DNA of 64,000 bases from contig JAPXLV010000004.1 in NCBI GenBank assembly GCA_033809355.1, positions 1 to 64,000 on the forward strand, written 5' to 3'. This DNA is from T3Sed10-213 sp012519365. GTDB taxonomy: Bacteria; Planctomycetota; Phycisphaerae; Sedimentisphaerales; Anaerohalosphaeraceae. This document shows, piece by piece, positions 44,050 to 52,778 of this stretch (the stretch's first letter is position 1; each line of letters opens with the position of its first letter). The notes beneath the pieces were generated by a model. The model searched no databases and had not been told where the DNA came from. It saw nothing but the letters and a program-made list of their open reading frames with translations. Position numbers and translations under genes: made by a program.

Positions 44050-45246
44050 TTAGGGCATAGCCTCTCGAAAAGCATAGACCGCTCCATCCTCACAGCCAAT
44101 CAGCAGAGTGCTGTCGGCCACGGCTGGGCCGGCACTGATGGAGCCGCTCAATGCGTACGTAAATACCTGCCGCCCCTCGTCCAGACTGACCACATACAAA
44201 CGGCCGGTATCGGCCCCAAAAATGACCTTATCACCGCAGACCACCGGCGAACTGTCTATCCCGCCGGTAGCAGTGAATGTCCAGACCCTCGTGCCATCCT
44301 GACGATTCAGGCAATAGAGCGTCTTGTCCCGGGCCCCGAAGAACACCCGTTCGGACGTTACGGCCGGGCAGGACACAAAAGGCACCCCCTGCCGGCGAAA
44401 TTGCCATAGGACTTGGCCGTCTTTTAATCGTGCAGCCTGAAACAGCCCGTCGTAATTGCCCGCGTAGATAATGCCGTCTTTGATCGCCGGCGATGCGGCC
44501 ATATAGGCCTCAATGTCAATCGTGCGGGTCTGCGCCGGCTCATCGAGCGGCACCACATACAACATCCCGTCGCAGGAGCCGAACACCGTCGCCCCATCGG
44601 CAATGGCCGCAGCCCCATTGATGTAACTTTTCGCTTCCTGTGTCCAGACCCCCTGACCCGTCTGGGCGTCGAGGCAGTACAACGTATTATCATAGCCGCC
44701 AAACACTACCCGCTGCCTGCCGGTGGCGGTGTCTTGAAATGTATTGGCGGATCCGACAATTTTCCCCTTTGCGTAAAATATCCATTGTTGCGAGCCAGTA
44801 GCGGCATCTATCGCATAAAACGTCCCCCGGACGGAACCGACGTAGACCGACCCATCGACCAGCAAGGGACTGGCTTCCAGCGAATCGTCGGCCTCAAATC
44901 GCCATTGAAGCTGCCCCCCTGCCAGATCAACCGCATACAAAGAGCCATCCCCAGAACAGACAAAAACCATCCCGCCGCCAACCGCCGGGGTGGATTGGAC
45001 CGGGCCATTTGTCTCAAATCGCCACGCAAGGGCAAGTTTATCGGGAAACGCGCCTTGAACGACGCCGGTAAAAGCAGGGTCTCCGCGAAATACAGGCCAT
45101 TGCTGTCGGCCAAATATGCACGGCTGGCCAGTGGACAAAAGTGCCTCCGGCCCGGCCTGCCCAGCGTACATCAAATACGCCAGTATCGCCGCGATAGGTA
45201 TCGCGACGATCAAAAAAGGAACAAATACACGACTTAATGTGCCCAT
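44050..45246 (-). CDS. PQQ-type beta-propeller repeat protein with membrane anchor
   Basis: 398 residues from the ATG at 45246, which follows GGGAGA; an ATG at 45264 is possible. One N-terminal transmembrane helix (VFVPFLIVAIPIAAILAYLM) is followed by about seven propeller blades with the repeat signature YAIDAATGSQQW, YCLDAQTGQGVW and YCLNRQDGTRVW. This is the BamB/PQQ-dehydrogenase-like fold. No PQQ-binding or catalytic residues are apparent, so a scaffold or binding role is more likely than a dehydrogenase. It lies 120 bases from the fused aroK-aroC gene. Confidence 0.8.
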   Translation of the reverse strand: MGTLSRVFVPFLIVAIPIAAILAYLMYAGQAGPEALLSTGQPCIFGRQQWPVFRGDPAFTGVVQGAFPDKLALAWRFETNGPVQSTPAVGGGMVFVCSGDGSLYAVDLAGGQLQWRFEADDSLEASPLLVDGSVYVGSVRGTFYAIDAATGSQQWIFYAKGKIVGSANTFQDTATGRQRVVFGGYDNTLYCLDAQTGQGVWTQEAKSYINGAAAIADGATVFGSCDGMLYVVPLDEPAQTRTIDIEAYMAASPAIKDGIIYAGNYDGLFQAARLKDGQVLWQFRRQGVPFVSCPAVTSERVFFGARDKTLYCLNRQDGTRVWTFTATGGIDSSPVVCGDKVIFGADTGRLYVVSLDEGRQVFTYALSGSISAGPAVADSTLLIGCEDGAVYAFREAMP

Positions 45247-45440
45247 AAGTCTCCCGAATTCCATTACTTCTGCGTAACTTCAAAGACTATACTCAATATC
45301 GCCGGTTGGGTCGAGAAAAAACCGTTCATTGATGAATTCTAACATAACCTCAATCCAATCAAAATGATTCGCGGGTACATTTTATGCAGTAAACGGTCCG
45401 ATTGAAAATCAACACCTAAAAATTTTGAGGAGAAACCACA

Positions 45441-45623
45441 ATGGAAAACACAATCTGTTCACTCAAAAATGAGTCCACCGAAAGCCTGATGCTCGCGGCG
45501 ATCCTTGCCGAGGATTCACTTAAACAGCGGGCCATCGAGGAACTGAGAAAGCGGCAGGCGTTCCTTGATGAGGATGTTTTTTGTCTGTTTTATACAACCA
45601 ACCTCAGCGTCGCCGCTTGTTGA
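45441..45623 (+). CDS. Small acidic hypothetical protein
   Basis: 60 residues. It has a strong GAGGAGA site eight bases before its ATG and no overlap with another gene, so it is probably translated. The sequence has a helix-forming, Glu-rich middle (MLAAILAEDSLKQRAIEELR) and a short hydrophobic C-terminus ending in Cys. I do not recognise the family. It lies upstream of the coiled-coil lipoprotein gene, which has its own promoter. Confidence 0.6.
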   Translation: MENTICSLKNESTESLMLAAILAEDSLKQRAIEELRKRQAFLDEDVFCLFYTTNLSVAAC

Positions 45624-45642
45624 ATCGAGCGACAGAAAATTC

Positions 45643-45692
45643 TTGACGCGATAAATCTCGTCCGGTACGATACGCTTTCGTAAAAAAAGCGT
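45643..45692 (+). promoter_or_regulatory. Promoter and inverted repeat before the coiled-coil lipoprotein gene
   Basis: TTGACG (45643-45648), a 17-base spacer and TACGAT (45666-45671). Directly after the -10, ACGCTTT (45672-45678) and AAAGCGT (45686-45692) form an inverted repeat spanning the likely start site, a good place for a repressor operator or an RNA hairpin. Confidence 0.6.
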
Positions 45693-45721
45693 CCTATTTT
45701 CATCTAATACGGAGTGTACCG

Positions 45722-47461
45722 GTGCGAAAAACGAACCAGTTGCTGACAATTCAATGGGCAACGGCCTTTCTGGCGTTCTTCTGTTTGATGACCACAGGGT
45801 GCCGAGATAATCCTCAGGACAAGGCCGCCAAAGAGGTACACCGAGAGGTCCAATCGGCCCTGACCGAAGCCGACAAAACCGCTGCCCGCCGGCGAATTGA
45901 GTCGGCGATTGCCGCCACTGGCCCCGCTGGTTTGGCGCAGGCCTCGGCCACTCTGGTCGCTGCGAATTTGACACTCGACGAGGGACTTTCGCGACGCGGC
46001 GAATTGATGCGTAAGTTCCTGCCCCTAAATGCCGCAATCGACGCCATAGACAAGGAGTTAAAGCGTTCCCAGGAATTGTTGCTCGAAAAAGAACGCATTG
46101 AACAGATGCTGGCGCTGCATAACAAGGAAATCTCCGAACTGCAGGAGCTGCTAAACGGCGCGGCGGACCAGAACGGGCTTCGAGCCCGCCTGAACGAGGC
46201 AAAGAAGGAACTGGCCGATCTGACTGCCCGAAAAGAATCGCTCGTTCAGCAAAAAAACGATATTCAGGCAGTCATTGACCAGTCTCAGGCCCAGGCCGAG
46301 GACCTGCTGCGGCAGGCCGATTTGGCCAAAGGCGAGGAAAAACTGACTCTTCAGCAGAAAGCCTATGCCCTGATGCTGGAACGCAAAGAAGACTATGTGC
46401 AGGTTCAGGCGGTGGAAAATCAAATCACCATTCTTGATGACCAGATTGCGCTGGCTGCTCTGAAAGCGGACCAGCTGGTTGAGAGTATCCAGAAAACAGA
46501 GCAAAAAATTCAGGCGCTGCAGGCCGATCCGGGGCATCGGATGCTCGAAGAACAACGTGTTGAAATCGATCGGCTGTTGTCGGACCATCAGGAAAACATC
46601 GCCAGTTATGCCGATGCACTCAACACCCATTTGGAGGCTTATCGTCAAACCGCCCAGGAGGCGTTTGAACTGTTTCAACAGGCCGCCGAATACTATCAGA
46701 AAGCAAAAACCCCTGACGTGGTTGCGGCGTCATTTCGTCTGGCCGACAGCTTCGCCTATGCGGCAATGACGTATGCCGATCAGATGGCCACCCAAAAGAA
46801 TCTGGCCCGGCGGCTTTCGGAAATCATGTCAGCTGTAGACGAAACGCTTGTTCGCGGCCTGCCCGAACGGCTTGCGTTAACGGACGAACTGAACATGGAA
46901 ACGTTCCAGGCCGCTGTAGATTTATTTGACAAAGCCGACCAGGCCTATGAAGAAGCCTTGCAAAAGGCACGCAGCCTTCCCGCACGGGGACGTGAGGCGG
47001 CCGGCAATATCTTCCAAAACCGCCTGCTGGCACTGTATGCCAAGATGCGACTGGCCGATGCGGTTGGGCAGTATGACCCGGCCGCTGAGGTTCAGACTCG
47101 TCTGAACGACCTGAAAGCCGCAGGCCAGGAAGAATTCGGCACCGCATTTAGCCAATCGGAGGTTGCCCGCCTGATTGAACAGGGATTGAATTATGTGCCT
47201 GCCATGCCGGTTGATGTGGAACTGTACTTTGAAGGCATTCGTCAGGAGTTAACGCAGTGGAAACTGCTGGCCAATCCGCAGCAACAGGCCGCGGCAGTGG
47301 AACAAAAACTTGCCCAAATGGAGCAGTTAATCAAGGTGTACGGCGAAGAAATGGCTCGGCTGCTGGAGCCGATCCGACAGGAAATGGAAGAAGCCAAGGC
47401 ACGCAACTTTGCCGCTCCGACCCAGCCGGCGGCTGCCGGGGCTGATCCCAATCGTGTATGA
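45722..47461 (+). CDS. Coiled-coil lipoprotein, hypothetical
   Basis: 579 residues from a GTG with GGAGTG upstream. The signal sequence ends in LMTTGC, a lipobox. Residues about 90-330 are almost all heptad-like, rich in Glu, Gln, Leu and Lys (KRSQELLLEKERIEQMLALH and similar), so a long coiled coil is expected. The last 200 residues are helical with Ala/Gln-rich segments, ending in a Pro/Ala tail. It probably sits in the envelope as a structural or tethering protein. I cannot assign a family. The EIIA-like gene begins 87 bases after its stop. Confidence 0.7.
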   Translation: MRKTNQLLTIQWATAFLAFFCLMTTGCRDNPQDKAAKEVHREVQSALTEADKTAARRRIESAIAATGPAGLAQASATLVAANLTLDEGLSRRGELMRKFLPLNAAIDAIDKELKRSQELLLEKERIEQMLALHNKEISELQELLNGAADQNGLRARLNEAKKELADLTARKESLVQQKNDIQAVIDQSQAQAEDLLRQADLAKGEEKLTLQQKAYALMLERKEDYVQVQAVENQITILDDQIALAALKADQLVESIQKTEQKIQALQADPGHRMLEEQRVEIDRLLSDHQENIASYADALNTHLEAYRQTAQEAFELFQQAAEYYQKAKTPDVVAASFRLADSFAYAAMTYADQMATQKNLARRLSEIMSAVDETLVRGLPERLALTDELNMETFQAAVDLFDKADQAYEEALQKARSLPARGREAAGNIFQNRLLALYAKMRLADAVGQYDPAAEVQTRLNDLKAAGQEEFGTAFSQSEVARLIEQGLNYVPAMPVDVELYFEGIRQELTQWKLLANPQQQAAAVEQKLAQMEQLIKVYGEEMARLLEPIRQEMEEAKARNFAAPTQPAAAGADPNRV

Positions 47462-47548
47462 TTCGGCGTACGTCAGGCCGGCAAACATGCGGAGGTTGGA
47501 TGTGTTTGTAAACGTGGATTACAGCCATTGAACAGTGAGAGAGCATAA

Positions 47549-48361
47549 ATGAAATTGGCAGAATTGCTGCGGCCGGAATGCGTCAAAGCCGGCTCATCAG
47601 CGGATGACAAAGCGCTGGTGCTGTGTGAAATCGCTGCGCTGGCCAAAAGAAGTCAACTTTGCAGGAACGTCTCGGAAGAAGTTATCCTCGAGGCCCTTCA
47701 AGACCGCGAAACCCTCGGCTCGACCGTCATCGCCAACGGCATTGCCCTGCCCCACTGTCGTATCAAGGGGGTGCGCGATTTTGTGGTCGGACTGATGACG
47801 GTGCCGCAGGGTGTGGACTTTGAAGCACCCGACGGCCAAAAGGTTCGCTTGCTGGTGTTTATTATCGCGCCCCAAGAGCAAAGCAATGCGCATATTCGTT
47901 TGCTGTCGCTCCTCTCGCAGACCCTTCAGAACAGTCAGGCGGTGGGCAAAATGATCGCCGCTCGTACCGATAAACAACTGGCTCACGCTTTTGTTCACAC
48001 CGCCGGTCAGGACATACAGACGCTCGAACCGGTCGCCCGGAATTTGGTGCAGATTTTCGTGCAGGACGACAGCGTCTTCAAGAACATTCTTGAGGCCGTA
48101 GCGGGACTGGACGGCATCGCTTTGTCGGTTTGCGACACCGATAATGCCCGTAACTATCTGACCCGAATTCCGCTGTATGCCGAATTCGCGAAAAACGGCA
48201 CGCCGCCCAACTGTAAAATCATTATTGCAACGGTCGAACGGCAACTCAGCAACGAGGTCATTCGTCGCATTGAAGCCGTTACCGGCAATCTGTTCGAGTG
48301 TACGGGCGTAATGGTGACGGTGCAGGAACTGGCCTATGCCGCCGGTGCACTGGATATATAA
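47549..48361 (+). CDS. PTS EIIA (PtsN-like) domain fused to a second domain
   Basis: 270 residues. Residues 1-150 form a fructose/nitrogen-type EIIA domain with the phosphorylation site STVIANGIALPHCR (His69) and IAPQEQSNAHIRLLSLLSQ. Residues about 165-270 (LVQIFVQDDSVFKNILEAVA, then IIIATVERQLSNEVIRRIEA and GVMVTVQELAYAAG) form a second alpha/beta domain, perhaps PII-like, that ordinary PtsN lacks. No EIIB, EIIC, HPr or enzyme I gene is nearby, so it likely acts in regulation, not sugar transport. It is followed by gspF 82 bases later. Confidence 0.8.
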   Translation: MKLAELLRPECVKAGSSADDKALVLCEIAALAKRSQLCRNVSEEVILEALQDRETLGSTVIANGIALPHCRIKGVRDFVVGLMTVPQGVDFEAPDGQKVRLLVFIIAPQEQSNAHIRLLSLLSQTLQNSQAVGKMIAARTDKQLAHAFVHTAGQDIQTLEPVARNLVQIFVQDDSVFKNILEAVAGLDGIALSVCDTDNARNYLTRIPLYAEFAKNGTPPNCKIIIATVERQLSNEVIRRIEAVTGNLFECTGVMVTVQELAYAAGALDI

Positions 48362-48443
48362 CCGACGCTCTGACATCCTAAAGGCAGCGGCAAAAACGGA
48401 CATTCGCAAAAGACCTACACAAAGCAAACGTAAAGGAACATAA

Positions 48444-49412
48444 GTGGGTGATCCGCGCGTCAATTTGTATCATAACTTGTCTGTCATGCTCGCCGCCGGG
48501 GTGCCGCTTGTGCGCACCTTGCAAACCGTGCATAAACAAGGGCGAATCGGCCGCATCTTCCAACGCATTGCCGCCGCGGCAGCGGCCTCCAGCAGTTTGG
48601 CCGAGGCCGTTGAACAGCACAAAAAACACTTTGAGCCGCTTGACGTGGTACTGATTCGCGTTGGAGAAGAAACCGGCCAACTGGCCGAGGTGTTCGAAAT
48701 GCTCAGCCAGTGGTACGAGTTTCGCCTGCGGTTGCGGCGAACCATCACATCCGGATTGGTTTTGCCGGCGTTGATGATCCACGCCCTGGCGATACTGGGG
48801 CCGGTCCCGACGTTTGCCTTGGGCGGCTGGGACAGTTCCCAGTACCTTCGCAGCATAATCGGAATACTGCTTTTGTTTTACATTCCGGCCGCTGTGGTAT
48901 TGGGTATTGTTTTTCTGACGCCGCGTCAGGGTCTGCTGCGAACGGTACTCGATGGGTTAGTGCTTGGCATTCCGGTACTCGGTTCGGCCGTTCGCAATTT
49001 GTCGCTGAGCCGCTACAGCAAGGTATTCGCCATCGCCCTGAAGGCAGGCATCCCCATCCTGCGTGCGACGGAACTGGCCCTCGAGGCGGTCCCCAACGCT
49101 GTCATTCGACGTGCCGTAAGCGGCGGCGTCGAAGCGGTCAAACGCGGCGATAATGTCAGCAGTGGGTTTTCCCGATTATTGCCGAGTGATTTTGTCGCGA
49201 TATGGCAAGTGGGCGAAGAAACCGGCGACCTGGATGAGTCGGCCGAACGGCTCGGCAGCCTCTATGCCGACTCTGCCGAACGGGGTTTTGAGACCCTGGC
49301 CCGCTGGGCACCCCGTCTGGTATACTTTATTGTCGTCATCGTGATGGCCTGGTATATCTTCAAAGGCTACAGCACCCTCTACGGCAACCTTGAAACATAT
49401 TTTCCCCTCTGA
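48444..49412 (+). CDS. Type II secretion / type IV pilus inner-membrane protein GspF-like
   Basis: 322 residues with a GTG start and TAAAGGA upstream. Two copies of the GspF/PilC domain are visible, each with a family LxxGxPLxxAL-like start (LAAGVPLVRTLQTV and LKAGIPILRATELA) and the E-E-T-G motif (GEETGQLAEVFEML and GEETGDLDESAERL). Transmembrane helices lie between and at the end. It forms the platform for pseudopilus assembly. No other gsp or pil gene is within the window, so it is an isolated copy or part of a dispersed system. Confidence 0.85.
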   Translation: MGDPRVNLYHNLSVMLAAGVPLVRTLQTVHKQGRIGRIFQRIAAAAAASSSLAEAVEQHKKHFEPLDVVLIRVGEETGQLAEVFEMLSQWYEFRLRLRRTITSGLVLPALMIHALAILGPVPTFALGGWDSSQYLRSIIGILLLFYIPAAVVLGIVFLTPRQGLLRTVLDGLVLGIPVLGSAVRNLSLSRYSKVFAIALKAGIPILRATELALEAVPNAVIRRAVSGGVEAVKRGDNVSSGFSRLLPSDFVAIWQVGEETGDLDESAERLGSLYADSAERGFETLARWAPRLVYFIVVIVMAWYIFKGYSTLYGNLETYFPL

Positions 49413-49470
49413 GCCACTTGCTTTCTCGCCAAACTTCGATCGGCCCGGTCATCTCAATGACAAATCCCCG

Positions 49471-49887
49471 CTATTGACCAATTATTTTCACCAGAATACG
49501 CTTGGGGCGTTTGCCGTCAAATTCATAATAAAAGATGTGCTCCCACGGCCCAAGGTGCAGTTTGCCGTCGGTAATGGCAACGACCACCTCACGCCCCATC
49601 ACCTGCCGTTTCAAGTGGGCATCGGCGTTGTCTTCGCAGCCATTGTGGCGGTATTGGTCATACGGCTTTTCAGGGGCGAGTTTTTCCAGCCACACCTCAT
49701 AATCATGATGCAGCCCCGGCTCGTTGTCATTGATAAAAACCGACGCCGTGATGTGCATCGCATTGACCAGAACCAACCCCTCTTTGACGCCGCTGTCGGC
49801 CACGAGTCGTTCCACCTCGCTGTGAATTGAAACAATCGCCCGCCGCCGCGGCACATTCATCCAGAGTTCTTGGGTCAGTGTTTTCAT
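49471..49887 (-). CDS. YjbQ / UPF0047 protein (first copy)
   Basis: 138 residues. The family pattern is clear: NAMHITASVFINDNEPGLHHDYE, then DNADAHLKRQVMGREVVV and LGPWEHIFYYEFDGKRPKRI. UPF0047 proteins are small homo-oligomers whose members show weak thiamine-phosphate synthase activity; the true role is not settled. A second, more distant copy lies at 57661. The gene ends about 60 bases from the gspF stop and converges with it. Confidence 0.85.
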   Translation of the reverse strand: MKTLTQELWMNVPRRRAIVSIHSEVERLVADSGVKEGLVLVNAMHITASVFINDNEPGLHHDYEVWLEKLAPEKPYDQYRHNGCEDNADAHLKRQVMGREVVVAITDGKLHLGPWEHIFYYEFDGKRPKRILVKIIGQ

Positions 49888-50051
49888 ACCGATGTTGTAG
49901 CAAAAAAACTGCCAAAAGCAAGTTTTTATAGGCCGCAGCAGTCAAAATACTTCGCGTGGTCAGCGTTAATGCCTTAGTGCCACTGGACTTTCAAAAGTCG
50001 TTTTGAACTATTTACAATCGATCGTTGGTGGGGTATAACAGGAACAATGTA

Positions 50052-50288
50052 ATGAAGACGTTAAGAATCAAAATCGTGTTTGTGCTGGCCTTTATGGGTG
50101 TGGGGCTGATGGCATATGGCCTTAAGTTTCACACTCAGCCGGTGTTTTCAGAGCATAACGACAAGGGGCTGGCCACGCCTGAGCCGCGACTGATGAAGGA
50201 AGTCAGCATCGGCGGGCTGAAGCGAACCGAGGACGGCCGGTTGCAGCTGACCTACACGGGCAAGCCCCCTGAAGCCTGCCCGACATGA
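50052..50288 (+). CDS. Small single-TM protein paired with a membrane 4Fe-4S protein
   Basis: 78 residues with an AGGAACA site. One transmembrane helix (FVLAFMGVGLMAYGLKF) is followed by about 50 soluble residues ending EACPT. The stop codon overlaps the start of the next gene (ATGA), so the two are translated together. The family is unknown. It may be a subunit or partner of the NapH-like protein that follows, since FMN-binding or redox partners often sit there, although no cofactor motif is seen. Confidence 0.6.
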   Translation: MKTLRIKIVFVLAFMGVGLMAYGLKFHTQPVFSEHNDKGLATPEPRLMKEVSIGGLKRTEDGRLQLTYTGKPPEACPT

Positions 50289-51157
50289 GGCAGTTAAAGG
50301 AGGCTGTGGTGGCCACAGTCAATCAATCTCCCTTGGCGCGTTTTTTAAGAAAGATCCTGCCCTATCGGCTATGGGTGCAGATGGGTTTTCTGCTGGTCTG
50401 GCTCGATCCGCTGGGGTTGCGGATACACACCCTGTGCGGGCCGGTGTTTCACTGTTATGCCTGCCCGCTGGCCTTGTTCGGCTGTCCGATCGGCGTGATT
50501 GCCCAGTTCACCGCATTGCATCTGTTTCCATATTTTGCCGTGGGGATACTGGTTACCGTGGGGATTTTTATCGGCTCGCTGGTATGCGGCTGGATGTGTC
50601 CGTTTGGCCTGCTGCAGGACGTGGCGGCCAAAGTGCCGACCCCGCGATTCAAGATCCCCCGTGTGCTGGGGTATTTTCGGTATGTGATGCTGCTCGGAAC
50701 GGTCATCGCCGTGCCGTACTTTTTCGGCGAAGGGCATCCGTTGTTTATTTGCCGTCTTTGCCCGGCCGGCGGCATCGAAAAGGCCTTACCCGATGTGGTT
50801 TCCGCGGCGATCGCAGGCCGCACGATCCCTTGGCCGAATGCCATCAAAATCACCGTCATCCTTGTGTTTATCGTCGCTATCTTTTTTACCATCCGTCCCT
50901 GGTGTCGGATCCTATGCCCGTTGGGAGCGATATTCGGCTTTTTCAATCGGTTTTCTCTGTTCACTCTCGACTTGCAAGAGCATCAATGCACCCAATGCGG
51001 CCGTTGCCGAATACTGTGCAGTTACGGCATCCGACCCGACAAAACCCCAAACGCCGACCACTGCATCCGCTGTCTGGAATGCACCCAATGCGGACCGGCA
51101 GCGCTGAATGCCGCCACCCTGCTGGATGACTCACCGCACAAAGACGACGACCATTGA
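50285..51157 (+). CDS. Membrane-bound 4Fe-4S protein (NapH/CcoG-like)
   Basis: 290 residues with about four to six transmembrane helices. Cysteine motifs are CYACPLALFGCPIG, VCGWMCPFGLLQD, CRLCPAGG and WCRILCPLGAIF in the membrane part. Two ferredoxin-type clusters follow at the C-terminus (CTQCGRCRILCSYG and CIRCLECTQCGP). This matches the NapH/CcoG/NosR-tail family that moves electrons between quinone and periplasmic or cytoplasmic partners. The partner is unknown. It overlaps the preceding 78-residue gene by four bases. Confidence 0.85.
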   Translation: MRQLKEAVVATVNQSPLARFLRKILPYRLWVQMGFLLVWLDPLGLRIHTLCGPVFHCYACPLALFGCPIGVIAQFTALHLFPYFAVGILVTVGIFIGSLVCGWMCPFGLLQDVAAKVPTPRFKIPRVLGYFRYVMLLGTVIAVPYFFGEGHPLFICRLCPAGGIEKALPDVVSAAIAGRTIPWPNAIKITVILVFIVAIFFTIRPWCRILCPLGAIFGFFNRFSLFTLDLQEHQCTQCGRCRILCSYGIRPDKTPNADHCIRCLECTQCGPAALNAATLLDDSPHKDDDH

Positions 51158-51270
51158 GGGAAACCGTTGATAAAAACGAATCCCTGCTGACAGAAGCAAC
51201 GCATTTATGGCGGGCGTTACGTGGCCGGTGGTCAAGCATCCATCTTTTGCTCTTTTTGGCGTTAAAACGC

Positions 51271-51298
51271 TGTTGCACAATAAAACCCGTTGTATAAT
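51271..51298 (+). promoter_or_regulatory. Possible promoter of argJ
   Basis: A perfect TATAAT at 51293-51298 is preceded at 16 bases by TGTTGC (51271-51276), a poor -35. The predicted start lies about 95 bases before the argJ ATG. Confidence 0.4.
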
Positions 51299-51399
51299 AT
51301 TTGTTTTTGATCGGCCGGCCCTAAGGCGCGATCGACTGTTCAATTCGAAAGCAACATTATGCAGTGACAGGAAAACCGGTTTTTGCGGAGCCATAAAAA

Positions 51400-52605
51400 A
51401 TGACCAATACGACGATTACGGCACCAAAGGGGTTTTTGGCAGCGGGATTGTATTGTGGGATTAAAGCATCGGGAAAGCCGGACTTGGCACTGGTTCATTG
51501 TCCGACCGGGGCCAAAGCAGCAGCGATGTTTACCACCAACGCCATCCAATCGGCGGCGGTCATTGTCTGCAAGGAGCATATCGGTTCGACTCCGATTTAC
51601 GCAGCCGTGGTCAACAGCGGCAATGCCAACACGTGCACCGGCGCCAAGGGGCTGGTCCATGCCCGTCGGATGTGCCGCGCCGTGAGCAAAAGCCTGGGCA
51701 TAGAGACCGAAAAAGTTTTGTTGGCCTCCACCGGCATTATCGGCCATCAGCTGCCGATCGACGCCATCACCACCGGCATTGGACAGGCCGCGGAAATACT
51801 CAGCGATACCGCCGAGGCGGGGCTGAACTTTGCCAAGGCAATAATGACCACTGACACCCGCCCAAAACAGGCGTACCGAACCGTCAACTTTGACGGTAAA
51901 ACCGTTACTCTGGCCGGCACCGCCAAAGGAGCCGGAATGATTGGGCCGAATATGGCCACGACCATTTGTGTGCTGACCACGGATGCCGCCATCAGCAAGC
52001 CCATGCTGGCTAAAGCGTTGAAAATCGCCATTGGCAATTCGTTGAACCGTCTGACCGTGGACGGCCATCAAAGCACCAACGACACCGCAATGATCCTGGC
52101 GTCAGGATTGGCAGAAAACAAACCGATTCAATCCCAAAAAGACCCCCGATTTGTCCGCTTTTCCACGACATTGACCGATTTGTGCACCGACCTGGCTCGT
52201 CAAATGGCCCTCGATGCCGAGGGCGCAACGCGGATGTTTACCGTTCGCGTCCAAGGTGCCGCCACAGCAGCTGAGGCCTTTCGGGCGGCCCGGGCGGTGG
52301 CGGACTATGACCTGGTCAAATGCGCCGTTCACGGTGCCGACCCGAACTGGGGGCGCATCATCTGCGCGGTGGGTTCCTGCGGAATTAAAGTAAATCCTGA
52401 CCGCCTTTGCTGTAAAATCGGCGACACCTACGTGTTTCGCAATGGCAAACCGACCGCCTTTGACGCCAAGAAAGTCTCGGCGGTGATCGCCCAAAAAGAG
52501 CATACTATCACCATCGAATTAAATGTCGGCAAATACAATGATTTCTGTTATGGATGTGACTTGGGTCACGACTACATCACCATCAACGCCGACTATCATA
52601 CATAA
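51400..52605 (+). CDS. argJ: Glutamate N-acetyltransferase / amino-acid acetyltransferase ArgJ
   Basis: 401 residues. ArgJ transfers the acetyl group from N-acetylornithine to glutamate in arginine synthesis. The self-cleavage site is clear: KGAGMIGPNMATTI with Thr187 as the nucleophile released by cleavage after Ala186. HGADPNWGRI is the conserved downstream segment, and the C-terminal motif DYITINADY is in place. The length is normal. It stands alone here, with argS 3.3 kb downstream. Confidence 0.96.
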   Translation: MTNTTITAPKGFLAAGLYCGIKASGKPDLALVHCPTGAKAAAMFTTNAIQSAAVIVCKEHIGSTPIYAAVVNSGNANTCTGAKGLVHARRMCRAVSKSLGIETEKVLLASTGIIGHQLPIDAITTGIGQAAEILSDTAEAGLNFAKAIMTTDTRPKQAYRTVNFDGKTVTLAGTAKGAGMIGPNMATTICVLTTDAAISKPMLAKALKIAIGNSLNRLTVDGHQSTNDTAMILASGLAENKPIQSQKDPRFVRFSTTLTDLCTDLARQMALDAEGATRMFTVRVQGAATAAEAFRAARAVADYDLVKCAVHGADPNWGRIICAVGSCGIKVNPDRLCCKIGDTYVFRNGKPTAFDAKKVSAVIAQKEHTITIELNVGKYNDFCYGCDLGHDYITINADYHT

Positions 52606-52722
52606 TAGGCCTTTTGAATCCAAAAGTGGTTTTGCCTTACTTCCCCACCAGCAAGAGTGAAAAAACGCAGCGGAAAAGGCTTGAAAAACCAATTTTAATC
52701 GCTAAACTGTCGTCAATTTTAG

Positions 52723-52750
52723 ACACAGAGAAAATTAAACACAGAGAAAA
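52723..52750 (+). repeat. Two direct copies of a 12-mer (dispersed-repeat type) before the pyrophosphatase gene
   Basis: ACACAGAGAAAA occurs at 52723-52734 and 52739-52750. It resembles the ACCACAGAGxxCACAGAG family of intergenic repeats. It lies 29 bases before the gene start and may overlap its promoter. Confidence 0.6.
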
Positions 52751-52778
52751 AAGTTAACTTAAGAAAGGAAGGATTATC

